64,000 bases of DNA. It comes from Colwellia psychrerythraea. GTDB lineage: Bacteria > Pseudomonadota > Gammaproteobacteria > Enterobacterales > Alteromonadaceae. Both the position numbers and the translations under genes were made by a program. Position 1 is the stretch's first letter, and every line of letters starts with the position of its first letter. Below, one piece after another: positions 8,301 through 16,465 of this stretch. Below the pieces are notes generated by a model. The model did no database searches and had not been told where the DNA came from. It saw nothing but the letters and a program-made list of their open reading frames with translations. The stretch lies in NCBI RefSeq assembly GCF_000764225.1, contig NZ_JQED01000003.1, positions 372,001-436,000 on the forward strand, given 5' to 3'.

Positions 8301-10361
8301 AATGACATACTCGATTTTTCTAAAATTGAGGCTGGTAAGTTAGATATAGAAGTTATTGAATTTAGTTTACATGATACCTTTGCTGATCTAGCTAATATTA
8401 TTGGTTTAAAAGCTGGTGAGAAAAACTTGGAATTGTTGTTTGATATCTCTGCAGAAGTACCCGTAAGGTTGAAAGGGGATCCGTTACGCTTAAATCAAAT
8501 CTTGATAAATTTAGCCGGTAATGCGGTTAAATTCACCGAACATGGACAGGTAGTCATTTCAGTTAATGTTGTTGAAAATGTTAGCAAGCTTCATTGTGAT
8601 GATATTAATTTAGTTTTTTCAGTGAAAGACTCTGGCATAGGAATGGATACTGAACAGCAGAAAAAATTGTTCCAATCTTTTAGCCAGGCTGATAGTTCAA
8701 TCACGCGAAAATACGGTGGCACTGGTTTAGGCTTAACTATTTCTAAAAAACTCGTTGAGTTAATGAATGGTCGGATATGGCTAGAAAGTAAATTAGGTGA
8801 GGGTAGTTGCTTTTCTTTTACTACCACATTACAAGTGTCTGATGTTGAAGATAATAAACTTGTTGAGCAGCAGAAATCTTTCCTAGCGGATAAGCGTATT
8901 CTTATTGTGGATGATAATTTGCTGGCCTTGGATGTACTTAGTTCTATTTTGAACTCTTTTCATTGCCATGTTGTTACTGCAAATAGCGGGGAAGAAGCCA
9001 TTGAACTCGTTAAACAAGCAACACTGGCATTTGATTTCATTATGCTTGATTGGAATATGCCTGAATTGGATGGTATTGAAACTTATCAGGTAATAAAGTC
9101 TCAAAATGATTATCACGATAACCAATTTATTTTAGTGACTTCAAATGCTAATGATAACGAAGCGGTTGATCAGCTGAAAAAGAGCATCAATAGTGTATTA
9201 GTTAAACCTGTCACTTCTTCAAGTCTTTTTGATGAAATGATGCGCCTTAATGGCGATGCGGCATACAGCAATACTCGTGAAATGAAACGAGATGATGAAC
9301 TTATTCAAAATCAGCAAAGGCTTAGTGGCGCGAAAATATTATTAGTTGAAGATAACGAGCTTAATCAGGAGTTAGCGCTTGAACTATTAAAGCAATCTAA
9401 CATTGGTGTTGAGTTAGCTGAAAATGGCGCTATTGCAGTAGAGAAGTTTTCAAGCGAACACTTTGACGGAATCTTAATGGATCTGCAAATGCCGGTCATG
9501 GACGGGTTTACGGCAACTAAAATTATAAGAGAGAAAGATTTTTCAATTCCTATTATTGCAATGACAGCAAATGCGATGGTGAGTGATAAAGAAAAAGTAT
9601 TAGCATCAGGAATGAATGATCACATCACTAAACCTATCAATGTGAATACCATGTTTTCGACTATCGCAAAGTGGGTGTCACCTTCAGCAACAGTTGAGCA
9701 TGATAGTCATAAGCCGTCACCCATAAAGACTATTACACCCGAAAATACTATGGAACTACCTGGTTTTACTAGTTTAAATGCCATTGCTGGTTTAGCTGTG
9801 GCTAATGGTAATCACTCATTGTATGTTAAATTACTAGGCCGATTTGTTTCTGGACAAAAAGACTTTGATGAACGCTTTAAAGTTGCCATGCAAAAACAAG
9901 ATAGAGAAGAAGCTACCCGTTTTGCTCATACCTTAAAAGGAAGTGCTGGCAATATTGGTGCTAGCACATTGCAAGGATATGCGGAACAACTGGAGCAGAT
10001 GTGTATAAAGGATGCTGGTAGTGATGCCCTAGGTAACTTACTTAATCAAGTTACTGAAGAGCTAATGACTGTCTTAACTGAATTATCAGAGTATTTAGCA
10101 GAAGAAAGTAACGTTGAAAGCAATACGGTGACTAGCGTTTTTATCGTTACTGAACATTTTAAGGTGCAGTTATCTCAGTTACTTGAATTAATTGAAAATT
10201 TTGAAACAGAATCGATAGAACTCGCTGAAAATATTCTAAATCAGTTAAAGGGCACTAAGCAAGAAGCCGTCTTTATGAAAATTTATCAGCAAATTGAAGC
10301 ATATGAATTTACTGAAGCAGAGACAAAGTTACATGAATTTATCGCTGTCGTAAGTAATTAA
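5310..10361 (+). CDS. Hybrid sensor histidine kinase: SBP sensor, PAS x2, HisKA-HATPase, two receivers, Hpt
   Basis: This 1683-residue EvgS/BarA-like kinase starts with a signal peptide (to about residue 25). A type-3 solute-binding domain follows (about 35-260, VIHVGVDSTFPPFDYVDEQG). Spans lie near 277-297 and 315-335; then comes a second extracytoplasmic Cache-like region (about 340-625), a span near 630-653 and two PAS domains (about 685-795 and 810-925). HisKA has H954 in MSHEIRTPMN; HATPase has GLGLTISKKLVELM. Receiver 1 has D1247 in LDWNMPELDG, receiver 2 has D1391 in MDLQMPVMDG, and Hpt has H1540 in HTLKGSAG. A complete phosphorelay is therefore encoded in one chain. The next gene is the likely output. 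Two stacked extracytoplasmic sensors suggest two input signals. Confidence 0.92.
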   Translation: MIKLNKSSFIAFLFMQSFFLQNGMAENLPSHLVDWAHANPVIHVGVDSTFPPFDYVDEQGVTAGAGKLIRQQLSAILPVDIQESSVSDFRLEYDDLLRGNIDAISVCGNIEQRRDEVLFTKPFLQMTPIVVVNKNSDIKSELDITSELKIASIAGYADANFAKQLSVNSKGFTSNLQGYQSIEDGKYDAFITYLYLYKYMLKKHDFKNIKPIAISQFESLPLGFCVNKKKPQLVELLNWGIEQLGDDFILAMQSKWAESSLDDGQERRAHIDKSISLTNVFIYAVFFVLLALFFARKFASIIAIKLDTLAFRMSYFSVLLMIISLTAGGIYLFLNDFKEQLLIDQKETFNVTKGVTKKTLAGWYRERELLAHNIAKSKSFNKLVNQLVLAHEIDDSVKVAKVKNELREYFSKRPYTTQGGRAYTISDVQGRYLLNLVQSAEGKKSPIISQRPELFNKVLMGRTEFIPPVWANVNIDSNKNKDDRDAEVFIATPVRNEQQEVIAVLGFRFDPDREFSQLFIDGRLGKSFESYAVDSRGYMVSSSRFTSELQQKGIVPVGDSSVLNVRLQNPETNPIVQAAKFNLNGQNLNGYTNYRGKTVVGQWISLKNSNITVVSEIQLSEMLAEYYDVRNLLLIGLIISSAFILSISIFMITISNRANDISRRSQHELAEQVTIRTKELAASEQKSKLINSSVADGILGVDKYGNFIFANESATEITGYSEEKILSSDLISLFAGENEENLSFEDTEVYKAIQTKEVIRVSNEYVLMSGARELPLEYSISPVEDDESDLACVIALQDITLRVQETERLEKMLEHLPVCMVIMNQDDEVEQINQTGIELLGYAREEIIGKRVDLFIPPEQVDSHKALLKTFFEEEIVIDTRNLDKDFKVKHKSGKLIEIQAVYTPVHFYNGVYAAVMVRDITLDKQAELALLEAKRISDDASKAKSDFLANMSHEIRTPMNAIMGMTHLALGCDLERKPKNYVTKVYKAAESLLGIINDILDFSKIEAGKLDIEVIEFSLHDTFADLANIIGLKAGEKNLELLFDISAEVPVRLKGDPLRLNQILINLAGNAVKFTEHGQVVISVNVVENVSKLHCDDINLVFSVKDSGIGMDTEQQKKLFQSFSQADSSITRKYGGTGLGLTISKKLVELMNGRIWLESKLGEGSCFSFTTTLQVSDVEDNKLVEQQKSFLADKRILIVDDNLLALDVLSSILNSFHCHVVTANSGEEAIELVKQATLAFDFIMLDWNMPELDGIETYQVIKSQNDYHDNQFILVTSNANDNEAVDQLKKSINSVLVKPVTSSSLFDEMMRLNGDAAYSNTREMKRDDELIQNQQRLSGAKILLVEDNELNQELALELLKQSNIGVELAENGAIAVEKFSSEHFDGILMDLQMPVMDGFTATKIIREKDFSIPIIAMTANAMVSDKEKVLASGMNDHITKPINVNTMFSTIAKWVSPSATVEHDSHKPSPIKTITPENTMELPGFTSLNAIAGLAVANGNHSLYVKLLGRFVSGQKDFDERFKVAMQKQDREEATRFAHTLKGSAGNIGASTLQGYAEQLEQMCIKDAGSDALGNLLNQVTEELMTVLTELSEYLAEESNVESNTVTSVFIVTEHFKVQLSQLLELIENFETESIELAENILNQLKGTKQEAVFMKIYQQIEAYEFTEAETKLHEFIAVVSN

Positions 10362-10451
10362 TGAATAAAGAGTATTAAACTTAAACTAAAGTCATCAATA
10401 GTGCACAACATCATTCGGTGCGCTAACAATAGCATACTAATAGAGGTACAA

Positions 10452-11510
10452 ATGACATTATCAAAGCACGAGATAGTTGATGGAGATAAAGCGACAGTAC
10501 TTATCGTAGATGATAACTCAGATAATCTCGATGTATTAAGTGGAGTCTTAAGGCCTTTTTATAAAGTAAAAGCCGCGATTAATGGTGAATTAGCACTCAA
10601 AGTTGCATCAGCAAAAAATAAGCCTGACATTATTTTACTTGATATCATGATGCCAGGTATGGATGGCTATGAAGTTTGTCGGCAATTAAAACTAAACCCC
10701 AGCACTGCTAACATCCCTGTGATTTTTGTTACTGCAAAGACAGAAACAAAAGATGAGCAAACAGGGTTTGAGTTAGGTGCAGTAGATTATATCACTAAGC
10801 CAATAAGCGTACCCATTGTACTTGCACGTGTACGCGCACAATTAGCATTATATAACCAACAACGCGAGCTTGAAATATTAGTAAAACAGCGTACCAAAGA
10901 GCTCGATAATACTAGGTTAGAAATAATTCAGCGATTAGGTTGTGCAGCTGAATATAAAGACAATGAAACAGGGTTACATGTAATAAGAATGAGTTGGTAT
11001 TCTAGGTTCCTAGCTGAAGAAGTTCAGGCGAATGATGACTGGGTTGAGCTACTCTATAATGCTGCTCCTATGCATGATATTGGAAAAATAGCGATACCTG
11101 ATAGGGTATTACTCAAACCAGGAAAGCTCGATGAAGAAGAGTGGACTATCATGCAAAGACATGTTGAATGTGGTGTAGAAATTCTTGGGGAACATGACTC
11201 TGATTTGATGACAATGGCACGTGAAATAGCCCTGTATCATCATGAAAAATACGATGGCAGTGGTTATCCCAATGGTGTTGCAGGTGAAGATATTCCATTA
11301 AGCGCTCGTATAGTGGCTATTGCAGATGTATTTGATGCATTAACGTCAGTGCGCCCTTATAAAAGTGCATGGCCAGTAGAAAAAGCAGTCGCATTATTAG
11401 AAGAAGAGTCTGGTAAACATTTTGATCCTGCTTTAGTACCCGAGTTTATAAAGTGTTTGCCAAGAGTACTTGAAATTAAAGATAAATATATGGATGTTTT
11501 TGATGAGTAA
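10452..11510 (+). CDS. Response regulator with HD-GYP c-di-GMP phosphodiesterase domain
   Basis: The protein has an N-terminal receiver (D64 in LLDIMMPGMDGYE), a short coiled linker (LVKQRTKELDNTR) and an HD-GYP domain with H208-D209 in MHDIGKIAIPD, then HHEKYDGSGYPNG with G271-Y272-P273. HD-GYP proteins hydrolyse cyclic di-GMP. All metal-binding signatures look intact, so activity is likely. I choose the ATG at 10452 because GAGGT lies just upstream; an in-frame GTG at 10401 would add 17 residues without a receiver function. It starts 90 bases after the hybrid kinase stop and is probably co-transcribed, so the phosphorelay likely controls cyclic di-GMP breakdown. Confidence 0.92.
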   Translation: MTLSKHEIVDGDKATVLIVDDNSDNLDVLSGVLRPFYKVKAAINGELALKVASAKNKPDIILLDIMMPGMDGYEVCRQLKLNPSTANIPVIFVTAKTETKDEQTGFELGAVDYITKPISVPIVLARVRAQLALYNQQRELEILVKQRTKELDNTRLEIIQRLGCAAEYKDNETGLHVIRMSWYSRFLAEEVQANDDWVELLYNAAPMHDIGKIAIPDRVLLKPGKLDEEEWTIMQRHVECGVEILGEHDSDLMTMAREIALYHHEKYDGSGYPNGVAGEDIPLSARIVAIADVFDALTSVRPYKSAWPVEKAVALLEEESGKHFDPALVPEFIKCLPRVLEIKDKYMDVFDE

Positions 11511-11549
11511 CTATTTGTGATAAACACTTATACTCAAACTAAATCAATT

Positions 11550-11566
11550 ATTCAGGCGCCCTGAAT
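11550..11566. repeat. Short perfect inverted repeat
   Basis: ATTCAGG-CGC-CCTGAAT lies 40 bases after the HD-GYP gene. A short CCTTTTC stretch follows, so it could be a weak terminator, but the T-run is poor; it could equally be an operator for the next operon. Confidence 0.45.
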
Positions 11567-11727
11567 ATGCCTTTTCAAGTGTTTTGGATAAATAACATAT
11601 TGATTAACGATGATAATAATTATGGTTATCTAAACCTAAAATGACTTAAATGTCTCGATAGGTATTTATAGTAAGCTAAGAGCTATGTTATTTTAAAACA
11701 ACAGATTATTACGGAAGAATATACAAG

Positions 11728-12849
11728 ATGTCAGAGCCTGAGCAAAACAAAAATACTGCAGAGCAAGAAGTGAAAACGCAAGACGCTTCAACAGATCCTG
11801 TGCGTAAGATCACTAAGTATGTGTTAATCATAACAGCCTTAATTTTTGTCTGGTATATCATTGCTGACAGACATGCCCCTTGGTCAGATCAAGCAAGGGT
11901 GCAAACGTATGTTATCCCTATTGTACCGCAGGTGTCAGGCAGGGTGACTGAGGTACTAGTAAAACAAGACCAAATAGTTTCTCCTGGTGATATCTTATTT
12001 AAAATTGATCCAAGTGATTATGAGCTAGCCGTCGAAAATGCAGAAGCGGCACTTGAATTGGCAGGACAAGAAATTGGTGCTGGCATGGCATCGGTAGTCA
12101 CTGCACAGGCACAATTAGTTGTTGCTGAAACCAATGTTGAACACGTGAATGCACAAAGCGCGCGTGTTTTTGAAATGGAAGAGAAAAATGTACTGTCCCA
12201 TTCTGATGGCGATAAAGCCCGTGCCGCGATCAAACAAAGTAAAGCACAAGTGATAAGTGCGAAGGCAAATTTAGATAAAGCTAAGCAAGCGCTTGGTAAA
12301 GAAGGCAATGATAACCCTAGAATTAGAGCTGCTATGGCGCAGTTGAAAAAGGCGCAATTAGATTTAAGTCGCACAGTTGTGCTAGCGCCTTCTTTTGGTG
12401 GCATTACGAATCTGCAAATCGATACCGGCTTTTATGCCAATGCTGGCGCTGCATCTATGACCTTCATTGAAGGTAATAATGCTTGGGTTCAAGTAAATTT
12501 ACGTGAGAATAATTTAGCCAATTTAGCGGTAGGTAACTCAGTTGAAATAGCTTTAGATGTAAACCCTGGTACTATCTATCAGGGAAAAATAAGCAGTATT
12601 GGTTTTGCTGTTGATACATCATCCACCAGTGCTGTTGGCACTTTAGCTACGGTTGAATCAAAAACCGGCTGGCTTAGAGATGCGCAACGTTTTCCTGTTA
12701 TGATCACCTTTAATGACGATAGTACTAAAGGTCTGCGTCGCTTAGGTGGGCAGGCTGATGTACAAATTTATACCGGCGATAATTGGTTTGTAAACAGCCT
12801 TGGCTGGCTTTGGATTAGAGTTTTAAGCATACTTTCTTATGTCTACTAG
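11728..12849 (+). CDS. HlyD/EmrA-type periplasmic adaptor (membrane fusion protein)
   Basis: The protein of 373 residues has a cytoplasmic N-terminus, one membrane span (about residues 29-48, YVLIITALIFVWYIIA) and the lipoyl/barrel-sandwich hybrid split by an alpha-helical hairpin (VIPIVPQVSGRVTEVLVKQDQIV ... RTVVLAPSFGGITNLQID). This is the EmrA/AaeA layout. Such proteins link an inner-membrane transporter to an outer-membrane channel. Its stop overlaps the start of the next gene by 11 bases, so the two proteins are translationally coupled and very likely partners. No TolC-like gene is adjacent. A good AGGA-like signal (ACGGAAGA) precedes the start. Confidence 0.88.
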   Translation: MSEPEQNKNTAEQEVKTQDASTDPVRKITKYVLIITALIFVWYIIADRHAPWSDQARVQTYVIPIVPQVSGRVTEVLVKQDQIVSPGDILFKIDPSDYELAVENAEAALELAGQEIGAGMASVVTAQAQLVVAETNVEHVNAQSARVFEMEEKNVLSHSDGDKARAAIKQSKAQVISAKANLDKAKQALGKEGNDNPRIRAAMAQLKKAQLDLSRTVVLAPSFGGITNLQIDTGFYANAGAASMTFIEGNNAWVQVNLRENNLANLAVGNSVEIALDVNPGTIYQGKISSIGFAVDTSSTSAVGTLATVESKTGWLRDAQRFPVMITFNDDSTKGLRRLGGQADVQIYTGDNWFVNSLGWLWIRVLSILSYVY

Positions 12850-13915
12850 AATGAAAGCTCATTCAGCAGATATTGGCGCTGACCTCAGTAAGGGCATTTA
12901 TTCTGATGTAGGCGTCATGCGTGTATTACGCTTTGCCTTTGGTGTTACCCTTTCTTGTGGCTTAGCTTATGGTATCAAATGGCCGTTAGCTTTTTTAATG
13001 CCCGTTTTCACCGCGATGATTTTGGCCATGCCCTTGCCTAAACCATCTGTTAAAGCCAGTATTAATAATATGATGAGTACGCTAAAGGCCTTTGCTTTAG
13101 GATTAGTTTTCTCTCTATTTTTTTTACAATATCCTATCGTTTATCTCATTGTGTTAGCGCTGGTGTTATTTCATTTGTATTACTATTTAAATCGTGGTGG
13201 TTCATTTTGGTTTACCTTAATGTCAATGATTGCCATTTTAGTATTACCTATGATTGCTAATAGCAATGAAGGTTTAGCAATAGGCTTTTCAGCAGGTTTT
13301 GTTTATTCCAGTTGGTTAACTATTGTCATGATTTGGTTAGCACACTTTGTTTTTCCGGACCCTAATTTTACCCAATTTCCTATAAAGCCTAAGTACAGTC
13401 AGGCTTATTCAAAGCTTGCTGCGACTACGGCTTTGAAAAGTACCTTAGTTGTTTTCCCCATTGCCGCTATTTTTATCAGCTATGGTTTGAGTGACTATTT
13501 ATTGGTGATGGTTTTTTCAGCGCTTTTTATCCTTAAGCCTGATTTGGCTGAAGGGAAGTTGGCAGGACAAAACTCTTTGCTGTCTACTTTGTTAGGCGGA
13601 GCATTTGCTTGTGTTTTTTATTGGTTGATTGTTGCAGTACCGCAATTTAATTTTTACTTATTTTTATTGCTTGCTACCGCACTCTTTTTTGGAAGACATA
13701 TTTTTTCTGGCTCGCCAATGGCCAAGTATTACAGTTCAGGTTTTATTGCACTACTGGTTATAGTAAATAGTGCTATGGCAGCGGATAGCAACTTTAGTGA
13801 AATTTTAGTTCAGCGTGTGTTACTGATTTGTACTGCGGTTTTTTATATTATAAGTGCGTTAAAGTTACTTGAACGTTATTGGTTCAAGCCCAAAAAAACC
13901 GTCGATCCCACGTGA
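12839..13915 (+). CDS. DUF2955/FUSC-like inner-membrane protein
   Basis: The 358-residue protein is almost entirely membrane-embedded, with two blocks of hydrophobic spans (about residues 28-170 and 195-345) separated by a short polar stretch. It lacks MFS and RND motifs. The pattern fits DUF2955 proteins, relatives of the fusaric acid resistance/AaeB group, which pair with HlyD-type adaptors. The ATG lies inside the 3' end of the adaptor gene. The probable job is export of a small aromatic or toxic compound with the adaptor; the substrate is unknown. Confidence 0.75.
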   Translation: MSTRMKAHSADIGADLSKGIYSDVGVMRVLRFAFGVTLSCGLAYGIKWPLAFLMPVFTAMILAMPLPKPSVKASINNMMSTLKAFALGLVFSLFFLQYPIVYLIVLALVLFHLYYYLNRGGSFWFTLMSMIAILVLPMIANSNEGLAIGFSAGFVYSSWLTIVMIWLAHFVFPDPNFTQFPIKPKYSQAYSKLAATTALKSTLVVFPIAAIFISYGLSDYLLVMVFSALFILKPDLAEGKLAGQNSLLSTLLGGAFACVFYWLIVAVPQFNFYLFLLLATALFFGRHIFSGSPMAKYYSSGFIALLVIVNSAMAADSNFSEILVQRVLLICTAVFYIISALKLLERYWFKPKKTVDPT

Positions 13916-13952
13916 TATTTTTAGCAAAGCTGTTATGACAGTGAAATACAAT

Positions 13953-13976
13953 AAAAGGAGCTTAAAAGCTACTTTT
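13953..13976. terminator. Rho-independent terminator between convergent genes
   Basis: AAAAGGAGCTT / AAGCTACTTTT forms a stem with one mismatch and a two-base loop. It has T-rich exits both ways and serves the DUF2955 gene and the minus-strand gene ending at 14008. Confidence 0.6.
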
Positions 13977-14007
13977 TGCTGAATGTAATCTTTATATAAA
14001 AACATTT

Positions 14008-14478
14008 TTAGTGTTTTAATGCTTGCCAATCCTTATCTTCAAAATAGTGCGGGTATTTTTGTAAAGCTTTTATGATTGTAATCGCGCCTGAACGCGGATT
14101 ATTAGATGACTGCATTTTGTTGCTAGCTTGCATAATATCAAACAGTAAAATATGTAATTGTGCATCAGCATCTTTCGGCAGTTTACAGTTTTCAAATAAG
14201 TAAGCGAGCTGTGCATCTACCTTGCCAGCGAGTGATTTATACTGAGCATCAGTAAATTTTTTATGGTGGATCTCTGAAATATTCTCTTCGATTGAGATTT
14301 TAATCTGAGTCATGCCAATATGTAAGCTTGCATCAATAGACCATTTTTTTCCTTGATCTAAATGCATGTTTTGCCGGCTTGAAGCATGGTTATGGTCATG
14401 TTCGCTAGCTATAGCAGAGGTGGTTACTGTTGTCCCTAGTAACACTAAACATGCAGAGATAAGTTTCAATATATTCAT
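14008..14478 (-). CDS. Small exported protein, possibly DnrO-like
   Basis: The 156-residue protein has a clear signal peptide (LISACLVLLGTTVTTSAIASE, cleaved near residue 25) followed by a His-rich start (EHDHNHASS). The mature part begins LDQGKKWSIDASLHIGMTQI and is mostly helical. The pattern resembles small periplasmic proteins annotated DnrO near denitrification genes, but I am not certain of that match. It lies downstream of NorE/NorF-like subunits on the same strand, separated by 102 bases, which supports a link to nitric oxide or other respiratory metabolism. Metal binding by the His-rich segment is possible but unproven. Confidence 0.5.
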   Translation of the reverse strand: MNILKLISACLVLLGTTVTTSAIASEHDHNHASSRQNMHLDQGKKWSIDASLHIGMTQIKISIEENISEIHHKKFTDAQYKSLAGKVDAQLAYLFENCKLPKDADAQLHILLFDIMQASNKMQSSNNPRSGAITIIKALQKYPHYFEDKDWQALKH

Positions 14479-14580
14479 ATAATTTCTTTATGATAAATAA
14501 TAAGTTTATGTAGCTATGTTACCTTAAAATGAAAGATTCATCTGCAGTCGTTTTACGCCTTTTTTTCAAAAGCTTATCGA

Positions 14581-14841
14581 TTAGTAAAAAGCACTCACTA
14601 TGATAAGTGATGGAAAAATAACGAAATAGAGTCGCATTAAAAACCTTAAGTTTTTATTTGCACCTTTTAGCTCCATAAAGTGATCTATAACGATAAAACC
14701 TTTATAAGTAACGGTTAGTGCAATTAATATACTTACTAAGGTAGTTGAAGAAAACTTTTCGCCTAAGAAGGTATTTAGTAATGTTATTACAATTAAGGCG
14801 GCTAAATAATATTCTAGTTTGATTGAATGTTTCATTATCAT
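14581..14841 (-). CDS. norF: NorF-like / cytochrome oxidase subunit IV family small membrane protein
   Basis: The 86-residue protein has three predicted membrane spans and the pattern of prokaryotic cytochrome c oxidase subunit IV/NorF proteins, with a conserved-type TYKGFIVIDHFMELKGA in the middle. Only 3 bases separate it from the upstream subunit III-like gene, so the two form one unit. In denitrifiers norE and norF sit beside the nitric oxide reductase genes norCB and support NO reductase activity. No norCB or oxidase catalytic subunit is in the window, so the symbol rests on family and pairing. Confidence 0.7.
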   Translation of the reverse strand: MIMKHSIKLEYYLAALIVITLLNTFLGEKFSSTTLVSILIALTVTYKGFIVIDHFMELKGANKNLRFLMRLYFVIFPSLIIVSAFY

Positions 14842-14844
14842 CTC

Positions 14845-15465
14845 CTACCTAAGTACATACAATAATGGGAAAATAAGTATCCACATTAAGTCAATCATAT
14901 GCCAATACACGGCCAGCGCTTCTAAACCTGAATGTTCTGCTGAAGAATAAGCACCACGTCTCAAACGAAATATTACCCACAAAATCGCACATGAAGCCCA
15001 ACCAACATGTATAAAATGATTAAAAGTCATATAGTAATAAACAGTAAAAAATTCATTGGTATTGGCACTAAAACCCTGCAAGGTATTCCAGTGAAACTCC
15101 CAAGTTTTGATGATCAAATACAACACACCACAGCTTAGTGCCAACCATAAATATCGTTCACACTTAATTTTGTTATTGATCCTGATGAAAGACATGGCTT
15201 TAGCCATAAAGTAACTAGAAGATAATAATACAATGGTATTTGTAACACCCAATGAAGTATGTAAACTTTGAGGGCCTTGAGCAAAAATCTCTGGATAATA
15301 AAACTTTGCTATAAAGTACGCAGCAAAAAAAATACCAAATTCAGTAAGTTCTGAAAGTATTCCTACCCAGATAGGAATATTGCCGGGAATTCTTCCAGCA
15401 TGTTCTTCACTCCATGACTTTGGAAAAATACCAAGTGAATTTTTAATCGGCTGACTCATCATCAT
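14845..15465 (-). CDS. norE: NorE-like heme-copper oxidase subunit III
   Basis: The 206-residue protein has five to six membrane spans and the subunit III pattern (PIWVGILSELTEFGIFFAAYF near the N-terminus, YYMTFNHFIHVGWASCAILW, ending VYWHMIDLMWILIFPLLYV). The short length and five-helix core match NorE rather than full CoxC. Three ATG codons in a row are available at the start, with AGGAAA just upstream; any of them gives the same protein bar two residues. It directly precedes the norF-like gene. Genes for a catalytic subunit are absent here, so it is an orphan accessory pair. Confidence 0.8.
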   Translation of the reverse strand: MMMSQPIKNSLGIFPKSWSEEHAGRIPGNIPIWVGILSELTEFGIFFAAYFIAKFYYPEIFAQGPQSLHTSLGVTNTIVLLSSSYFMAKAMSFIRINNKIKCERYLWLALSCGVLYLIIKTWEFHWNTLQGFSANTNEFFTVYYYMTFNHFIHVGWASCAILWVIFRLRRGAYSSAEHSGLEALAVYWHMIDLMWILIFPLLYVLR

Positions 15466-15552
15466 TTTCCTGCAGTACTAATATTGTTGGTGAGTAACCA
15501 CTTAACCACTAGGTTAGGTAGTCTATACTCAAATTAACTTTATAATTTCTGA

Positions 15553-16368
15553 TTAAAGACCAAAGGTTTCTTTAATTTTAGCCTCAAAATCTTCATCGGA
15601 TAATTCTTTTCTTAGTGGTATGAAACTCGTTGCTTCATTGCCTACAGGTATTGCAATTGCAGCGTTTTTATCTTCAATGATGGCTTTGACTGCATCAGCA
15701 ATAGGTTGTGGGCTTGGGCCTTGGTTAATTGCTTTTGCAACAATAGGAACAAAGTGAGCAACAAGATCTTTATAAGGTGAACTTTCACTGGTTGTACCGG
15801 TATTGGCAACTAAGCCCTTTTTAACAAAATTAGTGCCAAATAAACCAGACTGTATCGAATGAACTCGGACGTTAAAAGGCATCATCTCAAAGCGAATAGA
15901 GTCAACAAACCCCTCCACCGCGTACTTACTGGCATTATAATGGGAAAGCAATGGTAAGCCCATTTTACCAAGAAAAGAGCTGATATTAATAATAATGCCT
16001 GACTTTGCTTCACGCATATAAGGCAGCACAGTTCTTGTCATTTTCATCAACCCAAAAACATTCACATCAAACTGTTGGAAAATCTCTTCGTCTGTGGCTT
16101 CCTCAGCACTAGAAACAAGGCCGTATCCAGCATTATTGACTAATACATCAATCTTATTTTCTTTGGCGATAATTGTCTGTACTGCAGTTTCCATTGACTT
16201 AGTATCAGTTACATCAAGATAAATGTTGTTCACACCTGTTATCGCTGGTGTTGCTAGGTTTTTATCTCTCGTGCCCGCATAAACGGTATAACCATTTTCA
16301 TGTAAGAAACGGGCAGTTATCTCACCCATTCCAGAACTTGCACCTGTGATCAAAACAATTTTAGTCAT
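15553..16368 (-). CDS. Short-chain dehydrogenase/reductase (SDR)
   Basis: Classical SDR: the nucleotide-binding motif VLITGASSGMGEITA is at the N-terminus, NNAGYG in the middle, and the catalytic Ser-Tyr-Lys set is visible in IINISSFLG ... HYNASKYAVEG. YAGTRD after beta-2 suggests NADP preference. I choose the second of two adjacent ATGs at the start because AAGGAT lies seven bases before it; an upstream in-frame ATG at 16389 lacks a site. It is a clear paralogue of the SDR encoded at 17385-18206, and the AraC gene lies between the two. The C-terminal ELSDEDFEAKIKE is shared by both paralogues. The substrate is unknown. Confidence 0.9.
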   Translation of the reverse strand: MTKIVLITGASSGMGEITARFLHENGYTVYAGTRDKNLATPAITGVNNIYLDVTDTKSMETAVQTIIAKENKIDVLVNNAGYGLVSSAEEATDEEIFQQFDVNVFGLMKMTRTVLPYMREAKSGIIINISSFLGKMGLPLLSHYNASKYAVEGFVDSIRFEMMPFNVRVHSIQSGLFGTNFVKKGLVANTGTTSESSPYKDLVAHFVPIVAKAINQGPSPQPIADAVKAIIEDKNAAIAIPVGNEATSFIPLRKELSDEDFEAKIKETFGL

Positions 16369-16465
16369 CATAGTATCCTTGTAAGTCATATCATTGAGTG
16401 AATTTTATCTTGCCTGAATAGTAATTATTATAGGCTTTTATCACTAGCGGGATTTTCAGGTATCA

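Noticed and set aside
12018..12404. Minus-strand 128-codon frame inside the HlyD-type gene
   Set aside because: It is antisense to a well-supported gene with a biased, low-complexity product and no ribosome site.
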